64,000 bases of DNA. It comes from Utricularia gibba (taxonomy: Eukaryota; Streptophyta; Magnoliopsida; Lamiales; Lentibulariaceae). A model generated the notes under the pieces. That model did not search any database, was not told the origin of the DNA, and was given only the letters and a program-made list of their open reading frames with translations. The stretch covers positions 1,116,001-1,180,000 of the forward strand of contig NEEC01000011.1 of NCBI GenBank assembly GCA_002189035.1. Direction: 5' to 3'. Shown here piece after piece: positions 47,440 through 58,954 of this stretch. Numbering within the stretch: the first letter of the stretch is position 1; each line of letters starts with the position of its first letter. Made by a program: the position numbers and the translations under genes.

Positions 47440-47755
47440 AACGGTGATTCTTATACCAAGGGCTCATTACGTCAAATTGATCAAACTATTCCAACCAAAT
47501 AACAATCAATTGTCCGTTCATAACGTGGCCGTTGTCCATCAAGGGACGCCACCAGATCGATGAAATAGACACCCTGCTGTCTACGTTGGGGGCTTTTCCT
47601 GCAATCCCCAAAGGATGCAGGTGGAGCTAACGGGGGAGACCTGCCGTGGTCTGTCCTGAAACCATACGCGCATGGTTTGCATGGCCCTTCATGATACCTC
47701 ACACCCCAAAGTACTAAGAACTTCGATATGCCCTCTACCATCAACTGGAAGGGGA
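47440..47755 (+). repeat. Segment shared with 32,190-32,530 (block C)
   Basis: Collinear with block B and GC-richer than its flanks. It ends about 100 bases before the core promoter of the GTE-like gene, so it may be part of an ancestral upstream region that was duplicated together with R1. Confidence 0.75.
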
Positions 47756-47856
47756 TATGTAAAAAATTGAGGATTTATTTTTCAAATGACTCAAATGCTG
47801 TGATTATCTTTGTGATTATACTGTTTGATTATTATTTTTTGGAAACAAATCTACTC

Positions 47857-47863
47857 TATAAAA
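47857..47863 (+). promoter_or_regulatory. TATA box of the GTE-like gene
   Basis: TATAAAA lies 96 bases before the ATG at 47,953, a normal distance allowing about 30 bases to the transcription start and a 60-base leader. It shows that upstream ATGs in the same open frame (from 47,728) lie outside the transcript. Confidence 0.7.
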
Positions 47864-47952
47864 TGGGGCCTCTCCACCTGATGGGGTGCGTCATTAGTTC
47901 CCGCTTATTCTCATCCCAGTTCCCGCTTCTTCCCCATTCAAGAAGTGCGATC

Positions 47953-49153
47953 ATGACGATCAAGCGGAAGGCGGCGCCCGAGAATGGCAGCGGGTTCTCG
48001 AAGAGGGCGCGGGCGGAGATGGACGTAGTGGAAAGGGAGCGTTGCGGGAAGATGCTGAAGGAGCTGATGAATCATCCCAAGGCTTCCATTTTCCGCAACC
48101 CCTTTGATCGTTTGGAGTATTCGATGGATCTGGGAAAAGTGAAGCGCCGTATGGAGAGTGGATGGTACATGACGGCGGACGAGTTTTCGGCGGATGTTCG
48201 TCTGATTTTCGCCAATGGGATTATGTACACTCGTCCCAGAGACAGGGTTCACATGTACGCAAGAGAGCTCAAAGAGTTCTTCAAAAGAATGTGGGATTCA
48301 GGGGAGACGACGCCCCAGGCTCTGGAAAAGATCATGAATAAGGGTAAGATTAAGAACGATCTTCGTCATCCTGTTGTTTAGCGAACACGATTCCTGTGGG
48401 ATTGAAGGCACGCCCAGAAGTCCGAATGAGTCGGACGTCACAACGGTCGGGTCCAGTGGTTCCATCAGTTCCGCTGACTCACAATGCGCTAAGGCTCCTG
48501 ATGCAGTGAGTCAAGACGAGAGTCCACCTTCTTGCGCTAAAGATATCCCTCTGGGTAAGATCACTCTGTTCCCTTGTTGATTTCATTCATTGTCGGCTCA
48601 TCCGGATCCCGATTCCTTGTCGATTAGGCTTCCTGCCCCAAAACGAAAGCGTGGCAACAGACCCAACGTGCTATTGCTCTCAAGAAACGATTCCAAGACA
48701 TCATCTTCAAGTCTAACCATCAATCCGTGGAGGATAAGGTAATCCACGTTAAGTCCCCCTTGTTGTGTGAAATTCATACCGCTATAATTTTGACTGATTT
48801 CCCTGTAGATCAAGGAGAGCCATCCTGCGGACAGGCTCCAAGAAAGAGAGAGAGATACCAGAAGCAGCTGCAACAAGGTGAGCGAAGACGGTTGTTTCCT
48901 TCTTAACTATGAGTAATAATATGCTTATTTTATTGTTTTTGTGAACAGAGAAAATGAGGTTCCAGGCTGAAATCGCATTGCCGAAGAGGCGCTAAAAGTG
49001 TTGGAAAAAGAGGACCCCTTTGTACGCTTTGGGAATGCGACAGATGTTGCGTTGCGTTGTTGATGTGTGAGTTAGGTCTCTTCTCAGACCATTACGCTGA
49101 CGAGCAGATTCAAGGCTTGAGCCTACCTTCGCACACCTCCGTTACTCTTTAGG
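47953..49153 (+). pseudogene. GTE/BET-type bromodomain gene, divergent and probably decaying
   Basis: GTE proteins are nuclear factors that read acetylated histones. The first exon (47,953-48,343) opens MTIKRKAAPENGSGFSKRAR and encodes a bromodomain: CGKMLKELMNHPKASIF, then FRNPFDRLEYSMDLGKVKRR, FSADVRLIFANGIMYTRP and ELKEFFKRMW. About 15 ZA-loop residues are missing between NPFD and SMDLG, and the acetyl-lysine-binding Asn after the conserved Tyr is Thr (MYT). Later stretches match the C-terminus of this family: TQRAIALKKRFQDIIFK (48,628-48,738), HPADRLQERERD (48,809-48,877), KMRFQAEIA then, one base out of frame, AEEALKVLEKED (from 48,951), and ELGLFSDHYADE near 49,070. The intervening introns include one of only 38 bases, and the frames do not join cleanly. 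I read it as a decaying duplicate; a differently spliced functional gene is possible. Confidence 0.75.
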
Positions 49154-49440
49154 AGGCATCGCATCCGCCCAGATAAACTACCCACCTCGCAGTGTCCCGC
49201 CTTCCCGCGAATGATTGGTGCGGCGGTTAGGCATCCAACGACGAAAGAGTGATCTTTCAGGATTGGTCACCACATATCCCACACATTCGATCAAGGTTGT
49301 CGTTAAAAGCCCTCACGAGAGGATTGAGGCAAGAAGAGGTAGGGAAATGGAAGCTGAAAATGAGATAAGCGTTATGAAGGGCATGGAGATTCTGTGTAGT
49401 TGGCCCAAATTATGTGGACTTTATTTTTGCATAAAGAAAA
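49154..49440 (+). other. 3' flank of the GTE-like gene
   Basis: GC-richer than the neighbouring repeats. It contains an 83-codon frame (49,215-49,466) with no recognised domain, and may be the gene's 3' untranslated region or an eroded last exon. Confidence 0.35.
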
Positions 49441-50060
49441 TTTCAATTAGTACAATTTATCTCTAAAATGATGTCAAAGTGCATCTACTGTTCCATGGAG
49501 TACATAGAACACCATCCCATTGGGGTAGAGTTGCATGATTTAACTAATCTACGAGATATTCTTTTCAAATAGAGGTAAAGTAAAAAATACATATTCTAGT
49601 AAGAAGCTAAAATTAAAAAAGAGAACATACAAAAAAAAAAAGAAGGAATGATGCAAAATCAAGGAGGAGATTGGCTAGCAACCAACTAGGGGGAAATCTC
49701 TTATGAATGCAATGGGATATATAGAAAATCGAAAAAAATGGCATCACCCCAGACACTATGCTCCCAAACATCCAAACCTTAACTAGAGAAATGATAATGC
49801 ATTGAATCAACATTTGCTACAGTAACATCAACTATAACAAATCATCCAACCTCAACATCCCCTTCCCATCAAACCTAGTATTGGAACAATCTTATAGAAA
49901 TATTTCATATACAATTGCCTCAAAGATCATACTGACCAACCCATCAAAGGAATGATCAGGCGAAACAGAGACCAATCTTAAAGTTACAAGTATTTGATAT
50001 CTATATTTGATATATTACTATAAAGATGCAACCAATCACCTTCTTGGAAGCACTCGAACA
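49440..50060 (+). repeat. Repeat R4, copy 1
   Basis: Matches 51,240-51,850 over its whole length and 39,400-39,890 inverted over its first half. Shared landmarks are TGCATGATTTAACTA, CGAGATATTCT, CAAATCATCCAA, TACAATTGCCT and CATCAAAGGAATGATCAGG. Non-coding; element class unknown. Confidence 0.7.
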
Positions 50061-51239
50061 CACTAAAACGTTCAATTGTAGATTGATTTCAAAGAACAAC
50101 TTGACCTTGTATTTCTATTGTGTAAGAAATAATTTTTTTCACGATCTTCCTGCAAAAACACTCACCATGCATCAATTACCGGTATTCCAAGTATCACATG
50201 CCAAAGATCGGATTAGAGATCAATAGAATCCCTCCCAGGATGGGTCAAACTGAATTCTCTCCAATGGCAGAACTGAAGTCAGAATTAGGTGTCATGTGTG
50301 AAGTTCTTAAATGTAAATGTCTAATGGTGGCTTCAAATAAATGTGTCTTTTGAGAATATGATCTCAAAAATCTGAAAACTGAAAACTTTAGTTTAAAAAT
50401 CAGAAAAGAATTTTCTGATTTGGTCTTTACACTGCAATCTTGTCTTCTAGATCTTTTAATATACTCGTCTTCCATTCTTGTCTTTGTCTTCCCGCGAAGG
50501 TGTCCCCAAGGGCTTTCAATGCTGCTGTTCCTCTCATGTATATTTTTTCAACAGATTTTCTTCTTTGACAAGAATTTCCCAAACCTTCCATGTTCAAAAG
50601 TACCTATTAGGGAACTATATTTTTGGATGTAATTTGTCTACACATGCATTACTTTGTCTGATTATTTGTCTCCTTGAGCATTATCATTAAGATATTTATG
50701 TATGGTACAACAAAGATTAAAAAAGACTCACAATATTAACTTGTGGTAATGTGTTGTTCTAACAAATTTGAAAAACATGATATTTCTATCATAATTACTT
50801 TATTTTGAAATAGAATATCATTGTGGCAAGCCATAACGTAATATAATTTTGGAAAAATTACTTCATAATCGATTTGAATAAAATTAAAAATTATTATGAA
50901 ATGAGAAGTGATATATGGCAGTAACTATTTTTTTAAAATGATTATTATTGAGTAAATTCATATTTAAAATATAAAAAGTGAGAATTATTTTAATAATTAA
51001 ATGATATATTCATCCACATTTATTAATAATTATTTTTTATAAATTTAAAAATATGTTTTATATATTGTATTTGTATTAAAAAAAATTTCTGATTTTTGAA
51101 TTATAACTCATGTTAGTATTTTAATTTAAATTATATTAAAATTATAATTTATAAATTAAAGAAACTAAATTTTTTATAATCATATTAATTATACTTATTT
51201 ATAAAATTTGGTATAACTAAAATTCTAATTCAATTGTCC
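50061..51239. other. Spacer between R4 copies
   Basis: No domain recognised. A GC-richer patch at 50,440-50,640 has overlapping 70-codon frames without convincing similarity. The remainder is strongly AT-rich. Confidence 0.4.
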
Positions 51240-51850
51240 CAAAACCTCACCTTGAAAGTCCATCATCAAAATGTATTCATGGGAAGGAGAATGCTTTTAA
51301 TCTACTATTATGTAGAGACTGCAAAGGTCCAATCCATTGAGGCTGGATTGCATGATTTAACTATTGTACGAGATATTCTGTTAGAATACAGGCAAAATCA
51401 AAAGTAATATTGCTAGCGGGAAGTTCAAATTGAAGAGAAAAAAAAAGTAATACTGCTGGAGAGGTGACTTACTAGCAATTAGCTAAAGGGGAGTTCTTCT
51501 GTGACCACAATCAGATATGCAAAAAATGAAGGAGATTGATACCAACCCTGACATTATGATCCCAAACACTTAAACTTGAGTTATAGGAATTGTAATGCAT
51601 TAACATATATTACACCATCATCAGCTACAACAAATCATCCAATCTCAACATTTCCTTCATAGCAAGCTCAATATAAGAGAGAGTCTTATGGAAATTCTAC
51701 ACATACAATTGCCTAAGATACCACACCGGCCTCCCCATCAAAGGAATGATCAGGTGAAACAGAGACCATTCTCAAACTTGTAAGCGTTTAATATCTGTGT
51801 TCATATATTACTCTACAACTACAGCTCACCACCTTCAAAACTAATTCTAA
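51240..51850 (+). repeat. Repeat R4, copy 2
   Basis: Direct copy of 49,440-50,060, about 1.8 kb downstream, with the same order of landmarks and no coding frame. Confidence 0.7.
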
Positions 51851-52819
51851 AGCAAACTACTAATTTAATTTGAAACTCATTACCTAACACCCATCTTAAA
51901 TAAAACACATTTCAGAACTATCATTAAAACATCTACCATACACCACCAAAAAATAAATATTAAACCCTAAATATGGATACCCAAAACCCTATATTTTAAA
52001 ATTAAGGTGTATAAACATTATAACCTAAATTGCAAACAAGAAACCATAAATCCTGAATTTTAAACTCTGAATCTTATCTTTTAAAATTTAATGTTGATTC
52101 AAACTTTTCAAACTCATAATATTCGTTGTTGATACTCATAAAATTAATCCACAAAAAGATTCAATCTTCTCCTTAGGCCATTCTGCAAATTAAAAAGAAA
52201 AATGGAGTATTCTGCAAAACTTTAAAAAGTATTTTATCAAAAGCTAAATGATATAGATGATGTGGTCACAAAAATGAAGGTCTAATCTTTTGATGTGTTG
52301 TTACGTAGCCCGGCTGGAACAATGAAGTGGGCACAACCAATTTGGGCTTTCATTACCTTTTTAATTTCTTATTATTTTCATTTTTTTATATTATAAACAT
52401 CAAGTAATGCATTTATAAGTTTTTGAGGTGTTAAAACTTAAAATATCGTTTTGTAATTTATATGTATATAAACTATTCTGCAAAAAGTGTGCAATTTTAT
52501 AATTAACTAGCAAAATATGTGTTACATGGAGGGAAAAATAACATTTGTTATGAGATTTATGAATATTAGAGAGATTTTTTAAAAAGAAATAAAGCAAGCA
52601 AACATAAGATAATAATAAAAAGTAAGAAAAACTGAAGATACTCTACACAAAAGAAAGATTTCATTAAGATTATGCTAGAGAAAAAGAAAATTAGGCCCAA
52701 TTCTAAAAATATTAGCCATGGAGCTTATTTGGCAAATGACCCAATGAGTAAAAATTCTCTTTTCCTTTATCTTACTTCATTATATACTTGCGAAAAAAGG
52801 TATAGATAGGATTGGACTT
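51851..52819. other. AT-rich spacer, nothing recognised
   Basis: Low-complexity DNA with a short GC-richer stretch near 52,300 (CGTAGCCCGGCTGG). No domain. Confidence 0.4.
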
Positions 52820-53330
52820 TCCCGTGAGTGAAAATGACTCACATTTGATGGCTAATTTCTCGTGAGGTGAGAAGCTATCACTAAAAACATAGAACTAATA
52901 TTATGAATAGCAAAGTTCATATAATGTCAAATTAAATATAAAATAAATAATATGAATAAAAAATTTCTAAATATAAACATCAATCACAACATAAACGAAA
53001 AATGAATAACTAAAAAACATTTTCATCCATATCATCAAATTCATTGTTATCAAAAAAATCAAATGATTTCATCCTTATCAACTATATCTTTCTGGATTTT
53101 ACTCTTCTTCATTTTCATCATTCTCATCAAAACCCTTCTTATGTGGAAGTCTGAATCAAATTGGATCAATTTTTTCACGTTCTCATATAGACGTCTTCGT
53201 GCTCTATTGAATCTTTCATAGATAAGCTTACCTGATCTATGATGTTTAAAATGGTTCCTTATATTAAAATGAAGCTACAAAATAAAATATATGCACATAA
53301 TAATTAAATAAATGAAACATTTGATGGATG
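52820..53330 (-). repeat. Repeat R3 copy 3 (hAT-associated 3' part)
   Basis: Third copy of R3 (see 5,168 and 32,531). On the minus strand it shows a basic stretch (NRARRRLYEN) and the acidic tail NNEFDDMDEN in different frames. It lies on the same strand as the hAT transposase fossil at 56,560-57,990, with other elements between. Confidence 0.6.
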
Positions 53331-53989
53331 GTAATTTCTCTAGATGTCGCAATCTAAAAATTTTGTGTATAAAAAACATTTGTATATTGAACATGAGATC
53401 CAAAAAATATTCTACATAAAAATAAATAGATTAGTTGTAAGTTCAAGTCGATGGCCTAACCATAGCACGAAAAAGGCAACTTGGGAGATTGAATCTGAGA
53501 TACTAATAACATACAAATTTTCATGTTTTTAAAATATAAAAATCATTACGGTATTTCGTTATATGAGTGTTTAATATATTATTTTTAAGTATTTTGCAAT
53601 ACCTTAGGTAACAATTGTGATTTTATGTGTATGCAGACTAATGTAGTATTCTGTAAAACTTTTACAGTTTACTTTTATTTCTGTAGATATACTTTTGAAA
53701 AGTACAAGCAGAGCCAACAAAACCAAAAATAGATTCTAGTGTTCTAAATAAATTTTTTACTTTTGAAATTAATTTATTTTAATTTGTAATATCCATTATC
53801 TTTAATTAGTTATATTCAAAAGATTAATTCATTAGGTTAGAAATCTTAAAATACAATCAGAGTTGAAAATAACATAGTTGTTAGGCTCTTATATGCCAAA
53901 ACCTCCAAAGTTGATCACAAATTGCATCATTAATGATTTCCATTGAATTTCTTTGTGTAGTGTCTTCACTTTTTTTGATTGGATCATCA

Positions 53990-54650
53990 TCAGCTTGTTA
54001 CAATGAATTTGGGTCATTGTATTCACTTAGATCATGCCCATCATCTTCTGCATTAACTTGCCAAAGAAAATTATGAATGACCATAATTGCAGCAACGAAA
54101 CACACTTGATCGCATAGTTTCAAGTTGTAAGACATGTCATTGACAATGTAAAAAATACTTTTTCCACATACCAAATGATCCTTCAATGATTGAACATAGA
54201 ATGCCTATGGTTAAACAACTCTTCAGGTCGACTTTATCCACGTCTTGAGCATTGAAATTCTGTTAAATGGCAGCACGTTCTACGATATGGTGCCATATAA
54301 CCCGTTGTGTTGGAAGAATCAACATTAACTAAATAATATTTTCCATTGATTACAAAGTTTGACAAGTAAGGTTATATCAAATATTACAGTGTGAAATGCT
54401 TGATTCATAGAGAAGTACCTGGTGGTGAATGTTGGAAATCATTCTTTTAGCATCCTACTATCATTTATGATTCCTTCATATCCTACAGCAACAAAAATGA
54501 ACCACATATTGAAATCAAAAACTGTCAAAATGTTCTGAGTATGAACCCTTTTTTTTCCAATGTAGTGCACTTTTTATTCAGTCGAAACACATGCTTTTAT
54601 ACGAGTCCCATCTATGGCTCCAACACAACCTTAAAAAAAATGTAAAATAG
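53990..54650 (-). pseudogene. PIF/Harbinger transposase fossil
   Basis: PIF/Harbinger transposases are DDE nucleases. On the minus strand, in broken frames, I read GCVGAIDGTRIKACVS (first Asp), GKKRVHTQNILTVFDFNMWF, EGIINDSRMLKE (second Asp), IIEGSFGMWKKYF (the catalytic Glu in the 'NVIE..FG..K.RF' block) and VCFVAAIMVIHNFLW (the usual C-terminal 'A..VLHNFIR'). All three catalytic positions are still recognisable, but stops and frameshifts separate them. No terminal inverted repeats or TTA/TAA duplications were identified. Confidence 0.8.
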
Positions 54651-54739
54651 CAAGTTTTGTTCCTAATATATGTGGAACCAAACATGTGTTGTTCAAATTA
54701 TTCTCGGTAAAGACATCATTTGAGTCATTTTTTCCTTTA

Positions 54740-54900
54740 GTCCAAGTGAAGGATGTTTTTATTGTTCTTCCAATCTCATGTATGTCCGGCCCATTTGGGT
54801 TGGGCTGCATTATCTAACTATTCTGCAAAGTTCTTATGAGTACAGGGGCAAAACAAGAATAATAGGTCTGAGTGCTCAGGAAGGATAAGGAAAGTTGGCG
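54740..54900 (+). repeat. Repeat R4, partial copy
   Basis: Shares the motif series CCCATTTGGGTTGGGC, TGATTTAACTA-like and GGGGCAAAA with the other R4 copies, most clearly with the reverse complement of 39,700-39,830. Only the first part of R4 is present. Confidence 0.4.
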
Positions 54901-55860
54901 AAAAAGAGTGTAAAAATCTCACAACGAATGCAGCTAACTACAACTAGCATGCGAGACTTGTGTGAATAAAGAAAGTAAAAGATTTGTTGCCTATATAATT
55001 CCATACTCTGTAGAATATTTGGGGGCGAGCTCTTCTTTGGAGACTGCTTTTGGTTCAAGGATCCGTTTTCTTGCGGGAGATTTTCTCTCTAAGAGTGTTT
55101 TTGTGATTGAAGTGGAAGAGAAGATGAAGGAGAGGCATTCCACCGTGGGGACTGATTTCTGACATCAAAAGTCCAACTGAGACCTGAATGAAAGAGAAGG
55201 AGGCTTGGGAACCTGTAGTCTTAGAAGAAGAAGACAGGGAGAACACAAGAATTAGATAATCAAACAAACATTTTACTTTTCACGTAAATCTTAGTTCTTG
55301 CACCATATTTAGTGAATATGCGCATTTCGTGCTCTTAATGTTCAACATGTTCAAATGCTTTCATCATCTAATTTACATACTCTATTATCTGCTTTTAGTT
55401 TAGAAAACAAAGAAATCTTTTATCAATTTAAATTAGAGTAGAAACTTATTTCTAGAAACCCCCCATTTAATACAGCTTACACATATGACCAGCAACTTAA
55501 AATCGTTTACTCTTTGTTGATCGACGTGGAATTAATGCTGCTATATTAACTTTTTTGGAAATGAAATGTGGTTTATTTGTTCACTTTACAAATTACTTTT
55601 GATGAGAAAAACCTTTAGACTTGCGATATTTTTGGAATTTGTCATCTGTCAAATGGAAACCTTACAATGTTCTAATGGAAAATTAACATACACTCTAGTA
55701 GACAAACAACATCTAATAGAAAAACTGATCAAATCTACTTATTGAATCATTTTGATTTGAGCAAGCAAGACTGGGTGAAAATGTATCCGCGTTCTTTGAA
55801 GATGCATGCACAATCCAAGTATAACGGTCCTCATTATCATCAATTAAAAGGAAAATTTTC
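54901..55860. other. Spacer, nothing recognised
   Basis: Mixed AT-rich DNA; short frames only, no domain. Confidence 0.35.
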
Positions 55861-56400
55861 CTATGGCGTGCTCAGCAAAACAAATCCAAAGCTAGAAGGC
55901 ATAAGTCGCTTCGAACAATATTTGTAGTGTTTTACTCTTTTATATACTTTGCAATGGAATATATTTCCTTTTTGCATGCAGCTGCAGACTATCTCATATG
56001 CCTTCGCCAATGATCGTGAAGATTCAGCTATAAAATCACTATTTCTATGATGAGTCTTAAGCTTCTTCTCAGTTGATGGTTGTGCTAGAGGCATAAGAGC
56101 ATCATTTAAAAACTCTGCTACAATTAGATCATTTATTTGTAAAGCATATAAGGATGAACCGTTAGCCAACCCGTTATCTATTGAGTCACCACTTCCATGT
56201 AGCTCAACCCATCTTAAACCCGCATTTGGTATCTAGTGCTTTGGAGCATATCCAATCAAAAAATCAAAGATCTTTTCTATCATTGCGGGAAACATAGACG
56301 GTGTATCCTTAAACTCCTTTGCCTTTGAGCTTTCCTATCATGATTCAAACAATTTAAATAAAACCAGCTTTTCTAATTTCATTGGCGAAAACATATTTAC
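55861..56400 (-). pseudogene. Unidentified possible host-gene fragment
   Basis: The minus strand has two stretches of normal amino-acid composition in nearly one frame: FKDTPSMFPAMIEKIFDFLI then LRWVELHGSGDSIDNGLANG, and SLYALQINDLIVAEFLNDAL then LAKAYEIVCSCM. They look like exon sequence of a cellular gene, not a transposon, but I do not recognise the family. Stops interrupt the link upstream, and the fragment ends in AT-rich DNA on both sides. Confidence 0.35.
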
Positions 56401-56559
56401 ATATGGAATCATCTTTTAAAATATCATGGACAAAACTGCAAAAAAAAAAAAAAAAGACATACTATCTTCATGTGATGAAAAACTACCAATAATTGCATAT
56501 AAGATGAAAAGGTAACATAATACTTAATAAAACTATCAATAATACATCATAATATTCTA

Positions 56560-57990
56560 AAACTTCCTTCTCCCTTAACATATTATATCTATTTCAATTG
56601 AAATTGCATCTTGAACTTTAATGTTAAATACTAGTTTCTCTAATGTTCTGTACAATCCATTCAGAACCTCCTTATCTTGCTATATATCAGGTTTAGCATG
56701 AACGAATTGAAGATTCAAAAAAAGTCCAGCTTCATGAAAAGGTATATGGAGTTGAATTTTCCAATGATGATCAATACTTTTTTCTACCTACATTTTTGTA
56801 CTTAAAAGAAGCAGTAATGTGCTCCTTTGCAGGATCCATTGCTTCACGAATATATCCAATTGCAGGCCTCCGTCAATTGATTGAAGAACATGGATTTGAG
56901 GACCAGCTATTTTAATGGCATATTTCACATGATTCTAAAACGTAGTAGGTGTAATGATCATTGCTACTATTTTTTTCCCCGATTGGCTCCTTTGAAACCC
57001 TGGCGTCATTATATGCATTAGATGTAACCATCTTCTTCAACTTGCTTCTAGGAACCACAAAGCTGTTGCAAAATGAGATTTTGCCATTCTTTTCATTTCA
57101 TGCTTCTTTGTAAAAAAGAGCAACATATTTAAAAAAAGTAGATGAATCCATTGAAAGCCACTCTATAAAGATATACTTTCTTCAAATTTGTAGTTTCCCA
57201 GTAAATGAATAAATTATTGGATATAAATTTGAAAAAATTTGATATTATACAGCATGTAATTACTTGAAAACCATATTCTTGACCAACTTCACTAATAAAC
57301 TTGTACAATAATTTAAATAGTTAATCACTCATGTGAGAATAGCTTGAAATGTCCATTAACTTCTTAAAAATACTTTAAAAATTTATTAATTATATTGTTC
57401 TTCTATCATTCCAATTATGATCCATCAAGCTACATCTATATTTTTTTTTTCAAAAATTTTATCCTCAAGTCTTTTTTTCTATGGTGTTATCCACTTTCTT
57501 CTTCAAATGTGTAACTCTTAGCTCATGATAGAATGAGAGCTTCATATTTTTTCATAATTTCCAATAGCGTGTACCACAAATGCAACACTATTATATTTTA
57601 CAGCACTGAAAGGAATTTCAGCATTATAAATCCTATATAAAAGACTTTTTGCTACATTTCTCATACCTTTTATAAACATTACTTTCACTTACCTCATGAT
57701 CGATCTTGTTTTTGAAAATATTTGATATATTATCTTGGTTTTCAACGTATTCAATTCCCCTACATTATCTTTTTTTTATTTGATTATGATATACTTGTAT
57801 TATTTGATCCAACATTCATATATGGTGGCATAAACTCTACATCTTCATGTAGTATGTCCACCTTATCAAGATGAGGATTAACAACAATTATATTGGATGC
57901 TTCAGCCATTTTTTTATGTACTACCTTATCCCATTTATAATATTTTTAGGACATTTCAGACAATCTATTGTATATGTATAGCCTCCGACA
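56560..57990 (-). pseudogene. hAT transposase fossil
   Basis: Minus strand. The 5' end (57,790-57,990) has NPHLDKVDILHEDVEFMPPY, matching the BED-finger-linked N-terminus seen near 33.9 kb. The middle (57,050-56,580) gives CNSFVVPRSKLKKMV, RRPAIGYIREAMDPAKEHIT, HIPFHEAGLFLNLQFVH and QQDKEVLNGLYRTLEKLVFN in slightly shifting frames. These are the 'GEKPAMGYIYEAMD.AKE.I' and 'LH.PLH.AGYYLNP' blocks of plant hAT transposases. The C-terminal dimerisation region is not attached; it may be represented by R3 at 52,820-53,330. Many stops; not functional. Confidence 0.8.
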
Positions 57991-58950
57991 AGATATTTGT
58001 TGAAACTAAAAATTCAGAGATTGCACTGCATTTATATCATTAGAATTCGGCAGAGAATCATGACATCAAGTAGCATTTTTTCAATTTGAAGTGTAAAAAG
58101 AGATGATTAAGAATCATTCCAATTGATCTAAAGATAAAGGATTGATGATGGAAAAGTGGCTGCTGTTCACAAAAGAAAAAATGACCTAAAACTCTTTGAA
58201 AAAGCTAACTAACAGAAGTTTTTCCTTCATAAATCATCCTAGATCACCTCTTGCGGCTGTTTATGGGCCTGAAGTGCTCTGGGCATGCACCTACAGCAAT
58301 GCTCTCTCCCGAAAAAAAGAAATTATACACCATCGCCTCATCACTTCTTGTGTGAGGTGTGTGCCTCAAGTGGCTTTGATAACCATGGACTTGGCCCTTG
58401 ATGATAACCATTTTGAGGCACTCATCTTACTCATCTTGACTTTTACCTTTCACTATCACTTCTTTATACTTGAGAGCTCCTTACTACATTTTTCAACTAA
58501 TGGTGCATCTGGTTTCCTTTGTGCTGATAATGGTTGTTTCATAACTTGAAAAAAGAAATACTTATTGTACTGAAAGCATCATTTAAATAATCTCTTTTCT
58601 CTAATCCATTATTATCATGTCTATCTAAAAGACATATGATTGCATAACCTTCAAACATGAGTTACAAATGATTTTCTCTTTTCTTTTCTCCTATTTTCCC
58701 TTTATTAGGCTCAAATGTTACCATGTTCCCTTAGCAAATTCCCCTTATGCAAGTTCAAGTATTGTTTTGGAAAGAGAAAATATTGAAATATACCTTCCTA
58801 AGTCCTCACAATTATCATAGGCAATTCATGTATGTGGTTGTGTTATATTATGAGTGTTAGCTTGCATTCCAATTTTCTTGTTAATCATTTTGTATTTAAG
58901 TAAGTAAATAAAAGAACATGGTGTTTACATGGTTTTGCACTAGGTATGAG
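57991..58950. other. Spacer with a possible DNA-transposon end
   Basis: No gene. A short GC-richer stretch (58,310-58,400) has GCGCC-type and GAGGTGTGTGCCTCAAG phrases that recall non-autonomous elements common in plants, but no termini were defined. A 117-codon frame (58,196-58,549) shows no domain. Confidence 0.3.
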
Positions 58951-58954
58951 TATA

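Noticed and set aside
47728-47952. Upstream extension of the GTE-like protein (start at 47,728)
   Set aside because: A TATA box at 47,857 lies inside this extension, the peptide is AT-driven and hydrophobic, and the natural start context is the ATG at 47,953.
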